Below, in pieces: positions 22,191-34,459 of a stretch of 64,000 nt of DNA. The position numbers and the translations under genes are program-made. Location: assembly GCF_905147045.1 (NCBI RefSeq), contig NC_065897.1, forward strand, positions 8,633,001 to 8,697,000. The letters run 5' to 3'. The notes beneath the pieces were generated by a model, which was given only the letters and a program-made list of their open reading frames with translations, had not been told where the DNA came from and did not search any database. The first letter of the stretch is position 1. Every line of letters starts with the position of its first letter. The stretch is from Nymphalis io (Eukaryota; Arthropoda; Insecta; Lepidoptera; Nymphalidae).

Positions 22191-23744
22191 TACCTATTAA
22201 CCGCTTATTTATATATATTTTCAATAAGTCATAATACGCACGAACGAACGTTGCTCGTCACTTGTAATTGTCGTTAACATACGTCGATACGTCTTTACAT
22301 TACCATTTGTAAAAAGTGAGAATGTAGGTACAAGCGGTTTTAATAATTATGTATATATGACAGCATGGTTCGCCATCTTGTTTTAGTTTATGTCGGAAAA
22401 GAGCGTAAAGGAGATTTTGACAGCGCTCTAGTGAAGCGTCACGTCGATGATAGCAGGCAGTCATCTTGGTTCGGCAGTTAGATTCAAATTAGCTCGAGCA
22501 CGTATGCGACGAATCGCTAATTTCCGATATTATCATTATTATTTTGTCGTTTATTCAGTTATTTATATACGTGTGTTTATAATATATTAGTGAATCGATA
22601 TTGATAATTATTATTAATATATTAGTGTACTTGATTCGTTATATTAGACAAGTTAAATTTGTGAAAAATTGTTTCAATGTACGTGCACTGATCATGAATA
22701 ATTCTGATAATGGTCTTTTTGTGTATATATAAATATTTTGTGAATATAAAAATTTGTTTTAGAATTTCTAATAAAAAGTATCCAATTATTGCGAAAATAA
22801 GAACTACAATACACTGAAATATCTTCATGTAAACCGCAGCCATATACTAGAATACTAATATAACATGCTCTGCAATCCTTGTCTAGACTTCGGTGCTATT
22901 TTAATTCTTTGTACTGTTTTTAAAGGTTACGTTAAATCGAATTAATTATTCATTTGCGAGATTTGAATTATTAAATAATGATCGGATAAAATAATGATCT
23001 ACATAAAACATTTATATTGACGAAAAAAACTTGATTTTTTGGATTTATAACCTTTGCGGGCCTGCGCAAAACAAATCAACAAAGTTTTATCACAATAGGA
23101 TGAATGGCTTAGAACCGAATATAGGACAAACATACTAAGAAACCTTTTTTTTTAAATAAGCATAATTTGGTATTATTTGTAAAGCAGTGATATTCTAATA
23201 ACTCACTTTGTATCTCAATCGTTAAATGTTGAAAAGCGAATAACTGTGACAAGCTGCTTTAATGCCAATAACGTTAAATGCTGTAATTATTATAATCAAT
23301 GTCCCATTTATCATTCTTTTGAACTAGTTTCGAGTTCGTTTTCAAATAATTCAGTCAATACATGTCAAAGCAAGCACATATTAAGCAAAACATTGACAAA
23401 GATCAGATTGGCAAATCCAATAGTACAACTAGCAGACTGGAAAAGGGACACTGGAAACTGTTGTCAAATAAATCTATTACATTTCCAGAGCAGTCTGTTT
23501 GTTTCTGACGTTATGAGTCATTATAACGTCTCCGAAAATAATTTGCTAAAAGTCATGGACGAATAGGATTTAGTAAGGATATTTACTTTAATATAATAAT
23601 TTTAATGTAATAAATGTGATTTAAAAAAACCTTTTCCTTCTATTCTATTAAAACAATACTATTCAGTCAGTCTTTTGGTATTATTTAATGGATATTACTA
23701 AAAAGTTTGTAATGAATAAATTAAAAACTACAAAACCAATTTAA
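22191..23744. other. AT-rich DNA with a small GC-richer patch
   Basis: About 22370-22520 is GC-richer (CTCTAGTGAAGCGTCACGTCG) and contains TTCAGTT/CAGTTAG motifs that could be initiators. No coding sequence is recognised. A 106-codon plus frame at 23246-23566 opens with GTG and has no known motif. Confidence 0.4.
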
Positions 23745-24345
23745 AAAAAAATCTTCTACCTGCAGAAAGCTACAATATTAGCGAGTAATATAGGCTATAT
23801 ATATTTTAGATCCCCATAATTAGAGATCCCTACAAAAAATCAATAATGTGGCCCAAGGTATAATTTTTATGCTAAAAAAGTCATTTTTCGGCGTACGCTG
23901 CAAAAACTATAGAATATACCTAAAATAATGTATTACATGTTTATAGTACTTATCATTACCTACAAAAAAGTCCGAGAAACTATATATTTAATACTTAATT
24001 ACAGTTAAGTTACAATAACTGCTTTTTGTTCAAATTAGTCAATAAAAACACGGGTACGATCGAACGATAATATTCGTATCATCATTTTAATCCTAATGCT
24101 AATATATAGCTTCATAATAAAGGTTGATTATGTACATGTAAATTCCTCTTTAAATTATTCAAATGAAACCTTTCGTTTAAAAGTTAGGACTGGTAAAATA
24201 ATGCAAAAAGTAAGAAAAATGCCGTGGTGTAAGCGAAATATGGATATCGGAAGCGAACAGTGCTGGGCTTAGTACCTTTGCTACACATTTTATTATATGT
24301 AAACTACATATAGTTGAATAGTACGTTTGTTATTTTAATATTTTT
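23745..24345 (+). repeat. Interspersed repeat of about 600 bp, inverted partner at 50.7 kb
   Basis: The segment matches the reverse complement of 50655-51257 over its full length. Shared anchors include ACAGAAAGCTA (with one change), CCCAAGGTATA, ATTACCTACAAAAAA, TTAGTCAATAAAAA, AGTTAGGACTGG, and AGTTGAATAGTACGTTT. It carries no coding sequence. It may be part of a non-autonomous Helitron whose 3' end is at 24639. Confidence 0.7.
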
Positions 24346-24449
24346 TTAGTATTTAAAACTTAGAAACGCTATATAAAAAATTCAACCACCCTTCAAGCTT
24401 TTAACATAATATTGGTCTTTTAACAACAAATATAGAAAAATATTAAAAT

Positions 24450-24639
24450 ATTCTTTTGCAGGGCGTGTTGTACTATGTTTTGAGCATATATATTATTATA
24501 TGCACTGTTCTGTACATACTTACACCTTATGTATTTTATGGGCAAATAGATCGATTGGCGAATGTTTATACCTTATTGATTAAAAAACGCATGGGATAAA
24601 ATCCTTATTTACTCATAAGAAGTCGAGACGGGCAGCTAG
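24450..24639 (+). mobile_element. Helitron-like 3' terminus
   Basis: The segment resembles 61790-62500 (GCGTGTTG, ATTATTATATGC, CGATCGATTGG-like, ATTGATTAAAAA). It ends in GACGGGCAGCTAG followed by T, matching the CTRR|T terminus of Helitrons. The terminal hairpin is weak. Confidence 0.5.
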
Positions 24640-26654
24640 TTTAATATATTCAAAATCGATTTAATAATTGTTGAAGATTTCCTTTTTAATTGCGAGCATT
24701 TTCATTTGGACATGATGTCAAGTTTCAAGTTTCTCTAATTATGATTCCAAATGTATCTTCAAGTTGGGACTTTAAGTTTTCGCGATGCGGGTCACGTAGT
24801 GCTTAACCCCAGGGTATTTCCCGGCGGATCTTCTTGTTTTGACGCTTTATGCTTAAAGAAAGTTGTTTAATTTATAAACGTTTATCCAGAAATATATCAA
24901 CTAAACTAAATCTGATAAATCATTGAAATAACATTTATTTGTTACCAAATGTGGAATGTTTTTCTTAAAAGATAATAAAAAATTAAATTGACCTTCATTT
25001 ATTGTAGATCATTTTATATTTTTGTATATAATAACGTTTTGAGCGTTATGTATTTAATAAATAAATGTAGGGATCGTGTGACTTTTGTATATAACGTAAT
25101 TGGTGATAAATATGTTAATTGCCTTGGGTATTCAATTAAAAATAAAATTGTGTTTTACTTTAAATCAGATATCAACTATTCCATATTACGTGTAACAAAA
25201 AAAAAATCATTTGCAGCGATATGGATAAAATTTTTATATTACCTAAATCTATAAGTCGTGGACAAAATTTCATCTATATTTCACAATAAAATTAATATCT
25301 AAACCAATTTTGATATCATTCATATTTCTCATTTATGACATACTTGTATAAACTAATAAATAAATGTTATAAAATACAAATATATATATACCTATCAAAA
25401 CAAACAAATTGTGCTTCTTATTTTCTCTATTGGTAAATTACTTCTGTGCGGTGCGGGTGGATCAATAGTTAAAAATAAATAATAAGTTATTTTTTATTAT
25501 ATCTAGGTATATATATATTTTAATCATTTCACTTTCGTGGCTGTGGATCCCACACGATAATACTTGGACAGTTGAAGGATTATGTCTTAACACATTATTT
25601 CAATCTCCAACACAAAGCGCGCGCACAGTCACTTTCCTACTTAGTTTCAATTTACGAGTAACAATGGCTATTTACACTATTCGTATCACTCAGTTACAAT
25701 GTAATTTGTTTCTTGATTAAAGAATGTTTTACCAAACCAAAAGCGAAACGCCAGTCTCTTTAATCTGGATTAAAACTTTATCACTACAGAAGTTCATGAC
25801 TCCGTAAGTCTCGTCTTGTTTGAGCAGCTCCACAATACATTATTATAGAAATCCAATTACTTACATATAGCGGTATTTTATGGATAAATAAATATATTCA
25901 ATCATTCCCATTTCAATTATAATGATATATAAATATAATTCAACCTCTGATATATTTTTTTAATTGGAAAATGCAACACAATTGAGCTTACAATCCTAAA
26001 TATAACAAAAAGAAAGTTGGTTTGCTTGATTGTAGACTAAATAATGAGTTATACAAAGTTACACACAGTACGGTGAAAGTAAGTACTACTAATACTTGTT
26101 CTTAACGTACATACTTACGTAGAACTGCGTGTCTCATTTAAACGCCAAATTTATTTTTTAAACGAGCACATATCCTCCTGTCTGCATAATAATGTACTAG
26201 CGTTCATAATTCAATTGTTTTGTCGCTATGTACAGACTTTTTTAATTCTAAGTCGCTTAGCGCCGTTCGCTGCCTCTAAATATGAACGACGAAAATAAGT
26301 GTGATTTTCTTTCTCGCATTTACTTTTAGGATAAGGTTTTAGTATCTCATGTTATTATATAAGTAAGTTCGCAGTTTCACCCGATATAAATTTAGACGTA
26401 AAAAATGTTAATTTCATATTATTGTGATACATATTTTCGATTAATCCAACTTTATACATTCAAGTTATCATAACAGTATATTAAAATTTCGTTATTGTTT
26501 GGAGAGTATCCTGTACATTTCATCTGATTATTCTAATTTTTTAAATACAATATATTATACGGTATATGCGACCAGCTGGGTCATCTGGTTTTACGAGTGT
26601 ATTCCGAGGAGAGTAGTATTATACTTAAAATATAGAATTGTGTACTTATTTTCA
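24640..26654. other. AT-rich DNA, nothing recognised
   Basis: No gene is recognised. The plus-strand 88-codon ORF at 24988-25254 is AT-rich with no motif. About 25530-25840 is slightly GC-richer, with no identity. Confidence 0.45.
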
Positions 26655-26826
26655 ACTGCCTCGTCGGTCTATTGGCTAGATATAAAGGCAGCAAATGCCG
26701 AGGTTCTGGTTTGAACTCAAGGCAGGCCTAGAGGGAATAGAGAGTGCACCTGTCCTGTGCAGTTGGTTAATATCTTTTGATATTGGCCGCCATGGCCGAA
26801 ATCAGTCAGGGCATCGTCATCATATT
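26655..26826 (+). mobile_element. tRNA-derived SINE, family D, short copy
   Basis: It starts with CTGCCTCGTCGGTCTATTGG, with a B-box-like GGTTTGAACTC. The D 3' end follows: GTGCAGTTGGTTAAT, GGCCGCCATGGCCGAAATC and a TCATCAT tail. An internal block present in the 30.7-kb copy is missing. Confidence 0.7.
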
Positions 26827-27051
26827 AAATAGTACTTACTATACGCACCAGCGTATCACTACTAATTATTCTAAAGAGTATATAAAATAAATAATTTTAA
26901 CTTATATAAACTTGGATTTGTGATGGCAGCAATTCATAATTTACTATTCGGAAAGAGTTTGTACATCTCAAATTTATAATGTCTTGTTTTAAAGGAGCAG
27001 TTTGTAGAAATTCAACAAATAATATTCAAAAGCCGCTAAATCTATATTAAT

Positions 27052-27133
27052 ATTATAAATGCCAAAGTAACTCTGTCTGTTATAGTTTCAAAGCTAAACC
27101 ATCGAAACTATTTTAATAAAATTTGGTGTACCT
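27052..27133 (+). repeat. Lepidopteran-type short interspersed repeat
   Basis: The block ATTATAAATGCCAAAGTAAC, CTCTGTCTGTTATAG, then GCTAAACCATCGAAACTATTT is a pattern that I recall as very frequent in Lepidoptera, probably from non-autonomous elements. Confidence 0.45.
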
Positions 27134-27431
27134 CTACCTCTACTAATATTTGTATTGTGATAGTATTAATTTATGTTAATTTCTGAAATACGTTTAGAGA
27201 AATATTGTACATGACAATAAGAGATATTCCGTTTTAGGTATTTTATTATTAAATATTTTTATTACAAAGGAAATGATAGAATATTTTTAAACAATTACCT
27301 TACACTATAATTAACGTCAATAGAATAAAAAATAAAAGAATAGTATAGTAGAAATTCACAAACGGATTCTTTTTGTATGATGTTTTAAAAAAATGAAGGT
27401 TATACAACAATAAAACATAACAAAATATAAA

Positions 27432-27552
27432 TACACACACACACACATCAAAACATTTTTATGTAACTATATAAATAATAAATTATTGTTAAATAAAGGT
27501 AAATTTTACTCTAATATAAAATAATCAATATTATTATTATTATTATTATTCC
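27432..27552. repeat. Microsatellites (AC)n and (TAT)n
   Basis: A short ACACACAC run lies near 27432-27446, and a TTA/TAT trinucleotide run at about 27527-27552. Confidence 0.8.
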
Positions 27553-27821
27553 TTCAACCTTGAATTCTTCGACAACGGCTGACGATCCTTAGTATATGTT
27601 ACTAAGTAACCCAGTTAGGAGGTCAATACTCTATACATTAGGTCCTTACATATGAAATTAGCTTTTTATCGTACTGACCACTTTGGTCTGAAATATCTCC
27701 TCTTTGGTTAAGAATTCCAAATTTATAAATTCATTTAGTTGGTACATTTGAGTTTTGAAAACAGTCATTCATTTGTTTCTTCCTCATTATTTTTTTCTTT
27801 GGCCTCGCTTAATACCGCACA

Positions 27822-28902
27822 ATGGAAAACATGAAATATCGGTACATTTACGAGTACGAGTTCTACCGTGGCACCAGTGCTGCAGAAACAGCTCGAAGGT
27901 TTAATGATGGGTACGGCGCTGGTGGCGCCAAAGAAAGCACGGTACGTTTTTGGTCAAAGTTTTCGTTCTGAGCAAACCCGTGGACGGCCGGAGACCAAAG
28001 TGGAAAATGAAGAATTAAAGGCTATTGTGGAAGCGGATCCATCACAAATCGCTTAGAGATAGCTGCAAGCTTCGGGGTAAGTGATAAAACTGTATTAATC
28101 CACTTGAAGCAAATCGGGAACGTAAAAAAACTTGAACGATGGGTACCTCATGAATTGAGTGAATCGAACTTGCAAACACGCGTCGACTGCTGTGTTACTT
28201 TACTCAACCGACACAATAATGAAGGGATTTTAAATCGAATCATTACTTGTGATGAAAAGTGGATACAGTAACAGTAGCTGCCTGTTAATGTCCCACTGCT
28301 GAGCTAAGGCCTCCTCTCCCTTTTGAGGAGAAGGAAAAGTGGATACTCTACGATAATCGAAAGCGCTCGTCGCAATGGTCAGTTCTCCAATTACCCTGGA
28401 GACCCAGCCAAATCCTGCCCTAAACGAAAATTGACTCAGAAAAAGTTACTTGTGAGTGTTTGGTGTTGGGTGGTTCACTACAGCTTTCTAAAATCTGGCC
28501 AAACGATTACGGCAGATATCTATTGTCAGCAACTGCAAACCATGAGGGAAGAACTAGCTCCTAAACAAACGAGATTGGTCAATCGCGGCCACTGCTGCTA
28601 CACGACAACGCAAGACCACACACTGCACAACAAACAACCACTGAGTTAGATGAGCCACAATTGGAATGTCTATGACATCTACCGTACTCCCCGGACCTTG
28701 CTCCAACAGATTACCATTTTTCCGGAGTTTGGACACCTTCTTACAAGGAAAAAAATTCAACTCCGATTCGGCAGTCCAAAACGCCTTCGAAGAGTTTATT
28801 GATTCTCGCCCCCGTAAAAAAGTAAAAGTAAAAGTAGTAAAGGGATCAATGAACTACCTATGGCAAAAGTGCATAGATAATAACGGTGCATACTTTGATT
28901 AA
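27822..28902 (+). pseudogene. mariner transposase, inactivated
   Basis: It begins MENMKYRYIYEYEFYRGTSA at the ATG at 27822. Fragments in three frames then match a mariner transposase of usual length (about 345 residues): GRPETKVENEELKAIVEADP, then KTVLIHLKQIG, LERWVPHELSE, CDEKW (first catalytic Asp) and SVWCWVVHYS. HDNARPHTAQQ is seen in another frame at about 28600 (second Asp). YSPDLAPTDYHFF follows, with the third Asp, though with changes in frame, and the end is WQKCIDNNGAYFD. Frameshifts near 27960 and 28600, a stop at 28053-28055 and a SINE insertion at 28267 make it dead. The intact enzyme would cut and paste the element at TA sites in the nucleus. Confidence 0.9.
28254..28346 (-). 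mobile_element. SINE family A 3' fragment inside mariner, 13-bp TSD
   Basis: The 67-bp insert at 28267-28333 is only the 3' tail of family A (CCCACTGCTGAGCTAAGGCC). The mariner sequence GAAAAGTGGATAC is duplicated at 28254-28266 and 28334-28346. Removing the insert and one repeat restores the CDEKW...LYDNRKR order of the host protein. This is severe 5' truncation, with 67 of about 300 bp retained. Confidence 0.93.
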
Positions 28903-29289
28903 TTAAATATATTTTACAAAAAAAATTGACTTTATATTCCTCACGTACAAAACGCCAATTTCATATGTAAGGACCTAATACTTATTTGTTATAAATACGC
29001 CTGATTCTTGTGAACCTTACTTAAGCTTCTTTCATTTTACTCGTAATAAGGACTGTACTTTGTGTTTAATGAATAAATAATTATCAATTCCTATTATGTT
29101 TTTTTTAAACTTTGATATTTTCTTTTGATAAAGAGTATCAAGAAGTGGATACCTTATTTCAATATGGAGAAGCCAATATATCTGAAATCTATTTTAGGTA
29201 AAACTTAGCTTTATATTTTATATATTAATGTTATAGTTATGACAAAAAAGTGAAACAAAAAAAAGTGGACAAAAAATGTTTAAAGTATT

Positions 29290-29520
29290 ATTTAGTGGTA
29301 GGACTTTGTACACACCCATTTTGGTAAGTGCCACCCTCTCATCACATATAATACCACAAACAAACAACTATAAATAAGAATTGTTGTGTTCCGGTTTGAA
29401 GTGTGAGTGAGCCAGGGAAATTACAGGCACAAGAAACATAACATCATAGTTTCCTAGGTTGGCGTCGCATTGGCGATGTAAGGAATAGTCAATATTTCTT
29501 ACAGTGCCAATTTCTATAAT
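29290..29520 (+). mobile_element. SINE-like element, family B, partial
   Basis: It contains AGTGGTAGGACTTTGTA, GTTGTGTTCCGGTTTGAAG and TTGGCGATGTAAGGA. It breaks off before the 3' tail and is followed by an inverted head fragment. Confidence 0.75.
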
Positions 29521-29535
29521 GCTTGTCGGTAGAAA

Positions 29536-29605
29536 ATGTGATGAGTGGGTGATACTTACCCAGACGGGCTTGAACAAAGGCTTACCACCAAGCAGGTATA
29601 TATGT
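29536..29605 (-). mobile_element. SINE-like element, family B, inverted head fragment
   Basis: The reverse complement reads GGTGGTAAGCCTTTGTTCAA then GCCCGTCTGGGTAAG and CACCCACTCATC, the head of family B. It faces the partial copy just upstream. Confidence 0.75.
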
Positions 29606-30656
29606 ATAATAGTTTTTCTAGTTTTTATTGGATAATTATTTATTTATGTAATGCTTACACTATAAAAATAAAGAAATTCAACTAATTTCAAATCAATCGA
29701 TCGACGGGAAAGGGGTAAAAATTCAAATACTAAATTTGACCCAAAGTCCAACAACAATCAAGTTAAATAAAACCGTTTCAAAAAAATGCGCTCCAAAAGT
29801 TGTAAGAAAATTAATAATAACAGTTTTATATATATAATCCCTGAATTTTTTATCTCATCATCAATTCAAAGTTTAAGAGCTCATGCTGGTAATTTAACGA
29901 GGACGATATTAAAGAAACCAAAATATTCCTTCTTTTTTTTCTTCTTAGCTTAGACGTTTAGCTTAGTCGTCTCACTAATGTCATCATATCCTAGAGCTAG
30001 AAGACCGGCAGTAGCTCTGGACAGCAGATGAGTAGACGCTTCCAATACGAAGCCACTCCGCATGACAGCTTCACAGAACAGATTTGCTCAAAACCTTGGG
30101 GCTGATTGCAAATACACGCAGAGGAAAAAAAAGTTCTAGAATATATTGATAAAATATATACCTGTTTTCATAAAAAATAAATATATTTTCAATCTAACCT
30201 TATCAAATATACTATTGCAGTGTTTCATATAAAGTTATCCAATTTATATTTAATGTGAAAACAATATTTCTGATCGTTAATACGGACTTCCGTAGTTAAC
30301 TAGGAAAATAAAGTGCAGTTTTGATAAAAAAAAATTTATATTTGTTATATGTTTAAATCGCCAATTGATTCATTTTAACGTACATACAACATAATTGGAG
30401 TTGACAAACGATGGTGATGTGCGTTTTTTTAAATTGCTATTAAATAAATTTTACGAAAATATTTACACTGATAACGTAACGTCATTTGAGGACCAGCAGT
30501 GCTAATTTGTAAGAACTTATGTTGATGTAATATTTTGATGCGTGTAATCTGGAAATATATTAATATTATGGTCAATGTCGTATACTACTTTCTGACATTT
30601 CGCGACCGTTTTCTGCGGCGAGTTTCGAGTTTCTTCTTATAAAATATCCGTAATAC
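29606..30656. other. AT-rich DNA with one GC-richer patch
   Basis: About 29935-30130 begins with a T-rich run and continues GC-richer (GACCGGCAGTAGCTCTGG). This could be the A-tailed 3' end of an unidentified retroelement on the minus strand. The rest shows nothing recognised. Confidence 0.35.
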
Positions 30657-31019
30657 ACTGCCTCGTTAGCCCGGTGGCTAGATGTAAGGTCGCAAACTTG
30701 GAGGTCTAGGGTTCAATTCCCAGGTCAAGCCATTAAAAAGTTATTGGATTTTTCTGACAGAAAATTCTCAGTAGCAGCCAGGAGTCTGGAAGTTAGAAGT
30801 GTGTACACTCCCATACCTCGGAAAACACGTAAAGCGGCTGGTCCTGAGCTCTTTCCGGTCATGTCGGATTGGCGTCCCACTGGATTATGAGATCTGGGGA
30901 ATAGAGACAGCACTTGTGTTTGCGCACACACCTGTGCAGTATAATATCTCCTGCGCAGTTGGCTAATCTCGCTTGAAATTTGCCGCCGTGGCCGAAATCG
31001 GTCTGGCCATTATTAATAA
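30657..31019 (+). mobile_element. tRNA-derived SINE, family D, longest copy
   Basis: The tRNA-like head has an A box TAGCCCGGTGGCTA (30667-30680) and a perfect B box GGGTTCAATTCCC (30709-30721). The body holds TTGGATTTTTCTGACAG and GGAATAGAGACAGCACTTG. The 3' end has GCGCAGTTGGCTAATCTC and GCCGTGGCCGAAATCGGTC, with an ATT-rich tail. About 360 bp. A minus-strand ORF over it is a shadow. Confidence 0.85.
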
Positions 31020-31839
31020 TACAGTAAATGCAGAATGTCGCGGAAAATATATTACATTAAATTTTCACTAGCTTTAAAATTTACAATTACCCTTTTTATC
31101 ATATATATCATATTTTTATATACTTTGATTATTTAGTATTTTAAATTTAAGCACAGATAAATGGACCGCGGATAATAAGGGACTCCAAGTATAATGCGCT
31201 GTTGCGAGTCAACAAATCCAAGTGTTCTACTTTCAAACCGACACGTCCTGAAAATTCTGAAATAAATGGGAACATGTACCGAGTGACTTCCTTATTCTAA
31301 TTGAGATACACGTATTTAACTCTTAAGAATGCAGAAAACTATAAATTTTAAATAGTTTTAAAATTAAATAAAATACAATTCATATTGATTTTCTGTATTA
31401 TTTTAAACACTAAGGGATACCGAACAGTTACTCTTTATTACACGTTTTTCTGTAGCCTATCTAATAGGACAGGACCTCGCCAGTTAGTCTAGTGTTAGTC
31501 ATTAAAAATTAACAAAGTCATATAAATTTTAGTTCATGATTCACTCATTTTTTATATTGAAGAGATATATTAACATATAAAAAAAATTTGATCTTTAGTA
31601 TTAATAATAAATTATTATTGTATCACATCACTTTATTATAAACCGTTAATTTGTTTATAACCTTTCTTATTATTTTTGTGTTAAATTAAAAACAAGCTCT
31701 TTAGTTTTTATTTTATATAATAAATAAGCTTGATAGCTTGAACGCTTAGCGCGTTCTCAGAATGCCTGTACATTTCTGATTTGAAAATACTTTTTGTGTT
31801 CGATAGCCCATTTATTAAGGCCATAAACAATATACCGCC
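31020..31839. other. AT-rich DNA, nothing recognised
   Basis: No gene or repeat is recognised. Confidence 0.45.
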
Positions 31840-31867
31840 GCATAAACCGCGGGGTGATCCCCGCTAG
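31840..31867 (+). mobile_element. Possible Helitron 3' end with hairpin
   Basis: GCGGGGTGATCCCCGC forms a 6-bp stem; CTAG at 31864-31867 is followed by T. The body of such an element was not delineated. Confidence 0.3.
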
Positions 31868-32070
31868 TAATATATAAATCATACAATAAATACGTTAACA
31901 GATATTGAAGTATATCTATATAATAAATAATAAGTAAAATGGTAAAAAACCTAATATTTTTTAAACCAACACAAACTCTTTTTAAAACGTTATTGAATGA
32001 CTAAATCAGCTGCAAATTTTGGTCTTTAAATAACCAGCACTCAAAAGCTATCTATTTACCTAGAATAGGA

Positions 32071-32132
32071 AAAACTATATTTTTAATGTTTGCATAAATT
32101 CCATTGTATGTAAACATTAAAAATATAGTTTT
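32071..32132. repeat. Perfect 21-bp inverted repeat (26-pair hairpin)
   Basis: The left arm 32071-32091 and right arm 32112-32132 are exact reverse complements. The pairing extends five more bases inward with one G-T pair, leaving a 10-base loop. It could be a folded small-RNA precursor, a minimal palindromic element or chance AT-rich symmetry. Confidence 0.85.
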
Positions 32133-32819
32133 AAACATGCTTCAAACATGTTATTGTACCAAAAAAGATCGGACCCAAATCGGAAAAAACGGACAGACAC
32201 GTCAGAAAGGGCCCGTTTAAATATGAAAAAACAAAACACTTCTAACGGTGAAATTAGAAGAATTGTCTTGTTTAAGTATCATCACATTAGAAAGATCTAC
32301 ATAAATTAAATAAAGAAACTACATATCTTATTTACCATTTTTAATTTTAAATAAACAGTATTTTTTCGCTAGATGAACGAATTGCGATTTAAAGGAAAAC
32401 CTGCTAATATTCTAACCACCATTCCACGTGGTCATTATTTATACAATAACTTTTTTTTTACTTTTATTTGTATATACTTAAAGCCTTTATGTAATTTATT
32501 ATTGAATATAAATCATTTTTGAAAATTTGCCTGTATGTACACTCAAAATGAACACAACTTTTCTTTTCCATGAACCATCAACATTCTTGAACATGAAAAA
32601 GAAAATTTTATAAAGGCAATAAGTATATTTAATTATTGTTATGTAAGTACACAACTATACATTATGATAATATAAATAAATTTATAAATTAAACACCGAG
32701 TAAAAGAAAGAAAGAATATTGCAAAGTGTGTAATCTCTAAAGGGTATTATACCACCAATAATTGTGAAAAATTGTAATGTGCTATATACTAAAATAATCA
32801 GAATAATTATAAAAATATA

Positions 32820-32915
32820 AATGATCATCATCATTTCAGCCAGTACACGCCCACTGCTACTTATAGATTTATTATGTATCACTCCAACCTTTAATGTCCT
32901 CTGCTCTCCGAATCC
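32820..32915 (-). mobile_element. RTE-type LINE 3' end fragment
   Basis: ATCATCATCATTTCAGCC followed by CGCCCACTGCT resembles the reversed 3' end of RTE elements (ATC repeat, then CCACTGCTGAACATAGG). Only about 90 bp remain. Confidence 0.55.
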
Positions 32916-33310
32916 ATATTTTACTTATAGAATATTACCAACTTATATTAAGAGTTTAAGAAAAAAGCGACTGTTTAGTTAAAGACTGATTTCGCTCTTT
33001 CTGACATCATTGTTTTGACATTCTAAAAAAAGAAGACAAAGCATTGTTTAACTAGTCACTCGCTAAGCAACTTTTATAAGTAAGGCCTGTTTAGTGCAAA
33101 TTAACAAGTTATATAATGGTATTTTTCGATTATGTCAGAAAATTGTCCTGGCACCTGAGCTTACAAGCATGCCAACTGCTTAAATGCGATTGCAGTTATA
33201 ATAAAATAATTAGATATAGTTAGTTTCTCTCAAACAAAAAAAAAACATTTCAAAAGTAAATTCCGCGAAGATATTTAATTCCATGAAATGACTAATATGT
33301 AATAATGTAA
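32916..33310. other. AT-rich DNA, nothing recognised
   Basis: No gene or repeat is recognised. Confidence 0.4.
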
Positions 33311-33607
33311 GCCGAGATGGCTCAGTGGTAAGCACGCCTAAATCTTAACCGATGATCGTGGGTTCAAACCCAGGCAAGCACCTCTGAATTTTCATGTGCT
33401 TAATTTGTAATTATAATTCATCTCTGCTTTACGGTGAAAGAAAACATCGTGAGGAAACCTGCATGTGTATAATTTCACCGAAATTCTGCTACATGTGTAT
33501 CCCACCAACCTGCACTGAGGCAGCGTGATGCAATAAGCTCCAAACATTCTCCTCAAAAAGGGAGAGGAGGCCTTTAGCCCAGCAGTGGGACATTCAAAGA
33601 CTGTTAC
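33311..33607 (+). mobile_element. tRNA-derived SINE, family A, full length
   Basis: This is the best complete plus-strand copy. The A box TGGCTCAGTGG is at 33318-33328 and the B box GGGTTCAAACCC at 33360-33371. The body follows, and the 3' end holds GAGGAGGCCTTTAGCCCAGC then AGTGGGACATTC and GACTGTTACG. The 3' end resembles the RTE LINE tail. No TSD was identified. Confidence 0.9.
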
Positions 33608-34459
33608 GGACTAATAAGGTTAAAAAACTTTCAAATAAAAACGTAAAACCAGACAGAGTCAATATGTTTATTATCAATACGTTCATCTTAAATTTTCTAG
33701 TGAGTCCCATTTCTTTATAGAATTATGAGAGTACGGAGCAGGATATTGGAATTTATATTATAAAGCATGAGCCCCGACTGAGTTAATCTGTTAATATTGA
33801 ACATTTTTCCCATAAGGGTAAACCATTCCTTTCGATAGATTTAGTATATATAGAACAAGTGTTTACATTGTATGGGCATTTTATTAACTAATAAAAAATC
33901 CAGGCTTGGTGGTAGGGCTACTAGTATGTTCCTGTAAAAAACAGAACATCTACTCGACCACCTTTTACATGAAAGTGAAGATACGGGTGAAAACTAGCAT
34001 ATCTAATTACAATCGGGACCACGCATACAGCGTAAGTAACACAGAAATTGGAAATTGTTTTTTATTACAATTTATTATAACTAAAGTATACTAATAAGTA
34101 TATATAATTATTATTTATAAATAAAAAACTTTGTCGGTTGATTGAGCTATTATTTCATTATTCAGTTACAAGACTCTTTGGTCCATACAAATTGTAAAAA
34201 GACGTAGGTATGTTAGTAAGGTGAAAAATAATAAAATAGCAAAATGCGAAATTTATCTATCAAGGCTAGTAATATTTTAAAGATAATTGTCGTTACTTTG
34301 TTTTTAAAATTAAAAGCAGAAGCTGAAATTTGTTAAGATTCTGACGCAGACTTTCACAGGAAGAAGCACGTTGGAGGGTCGTATCCGGTTACGGTCTGTG
34401 GTTAAGTGTTCCATCCGGTTCTTTTACACGTGATGGATTATCTTTCTCATGATTTTATT
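33608..34459. other. AT-rich DNA, nothing recognised
   Basis: A tiny GGTGGTAGGGCT at about 33909 matches the family B head but is too short to call. No gene is seen. Confidence 0.4.

Larger units (their letters stand above)
27638..28978 (+). mobile_element. mariner-family DNA transposon with matched terminal repeats
   Basis: Terminal inverted repeats of about 25 bp begin TTAGGTCCTTACATATGAAA at 27638 and end with the reverse complement at 28978. The right end is followed by TA, as expected for mariner insertion; the left side has CA, a likely mutated TA. The element is about 1.34 kb including a 67-bp SINE insertion and its duplicated target. The terminal sequence and protein fit the cecropia-like mariners of moths (memory). 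Confidence 0.9.

Noticed and set aside
23246..23566. A 106-codon plus-strand frame
   Set aside because: It starts with GTG, has no motif, and a frame of this length is expected about once by chance in a window of this size and composition.
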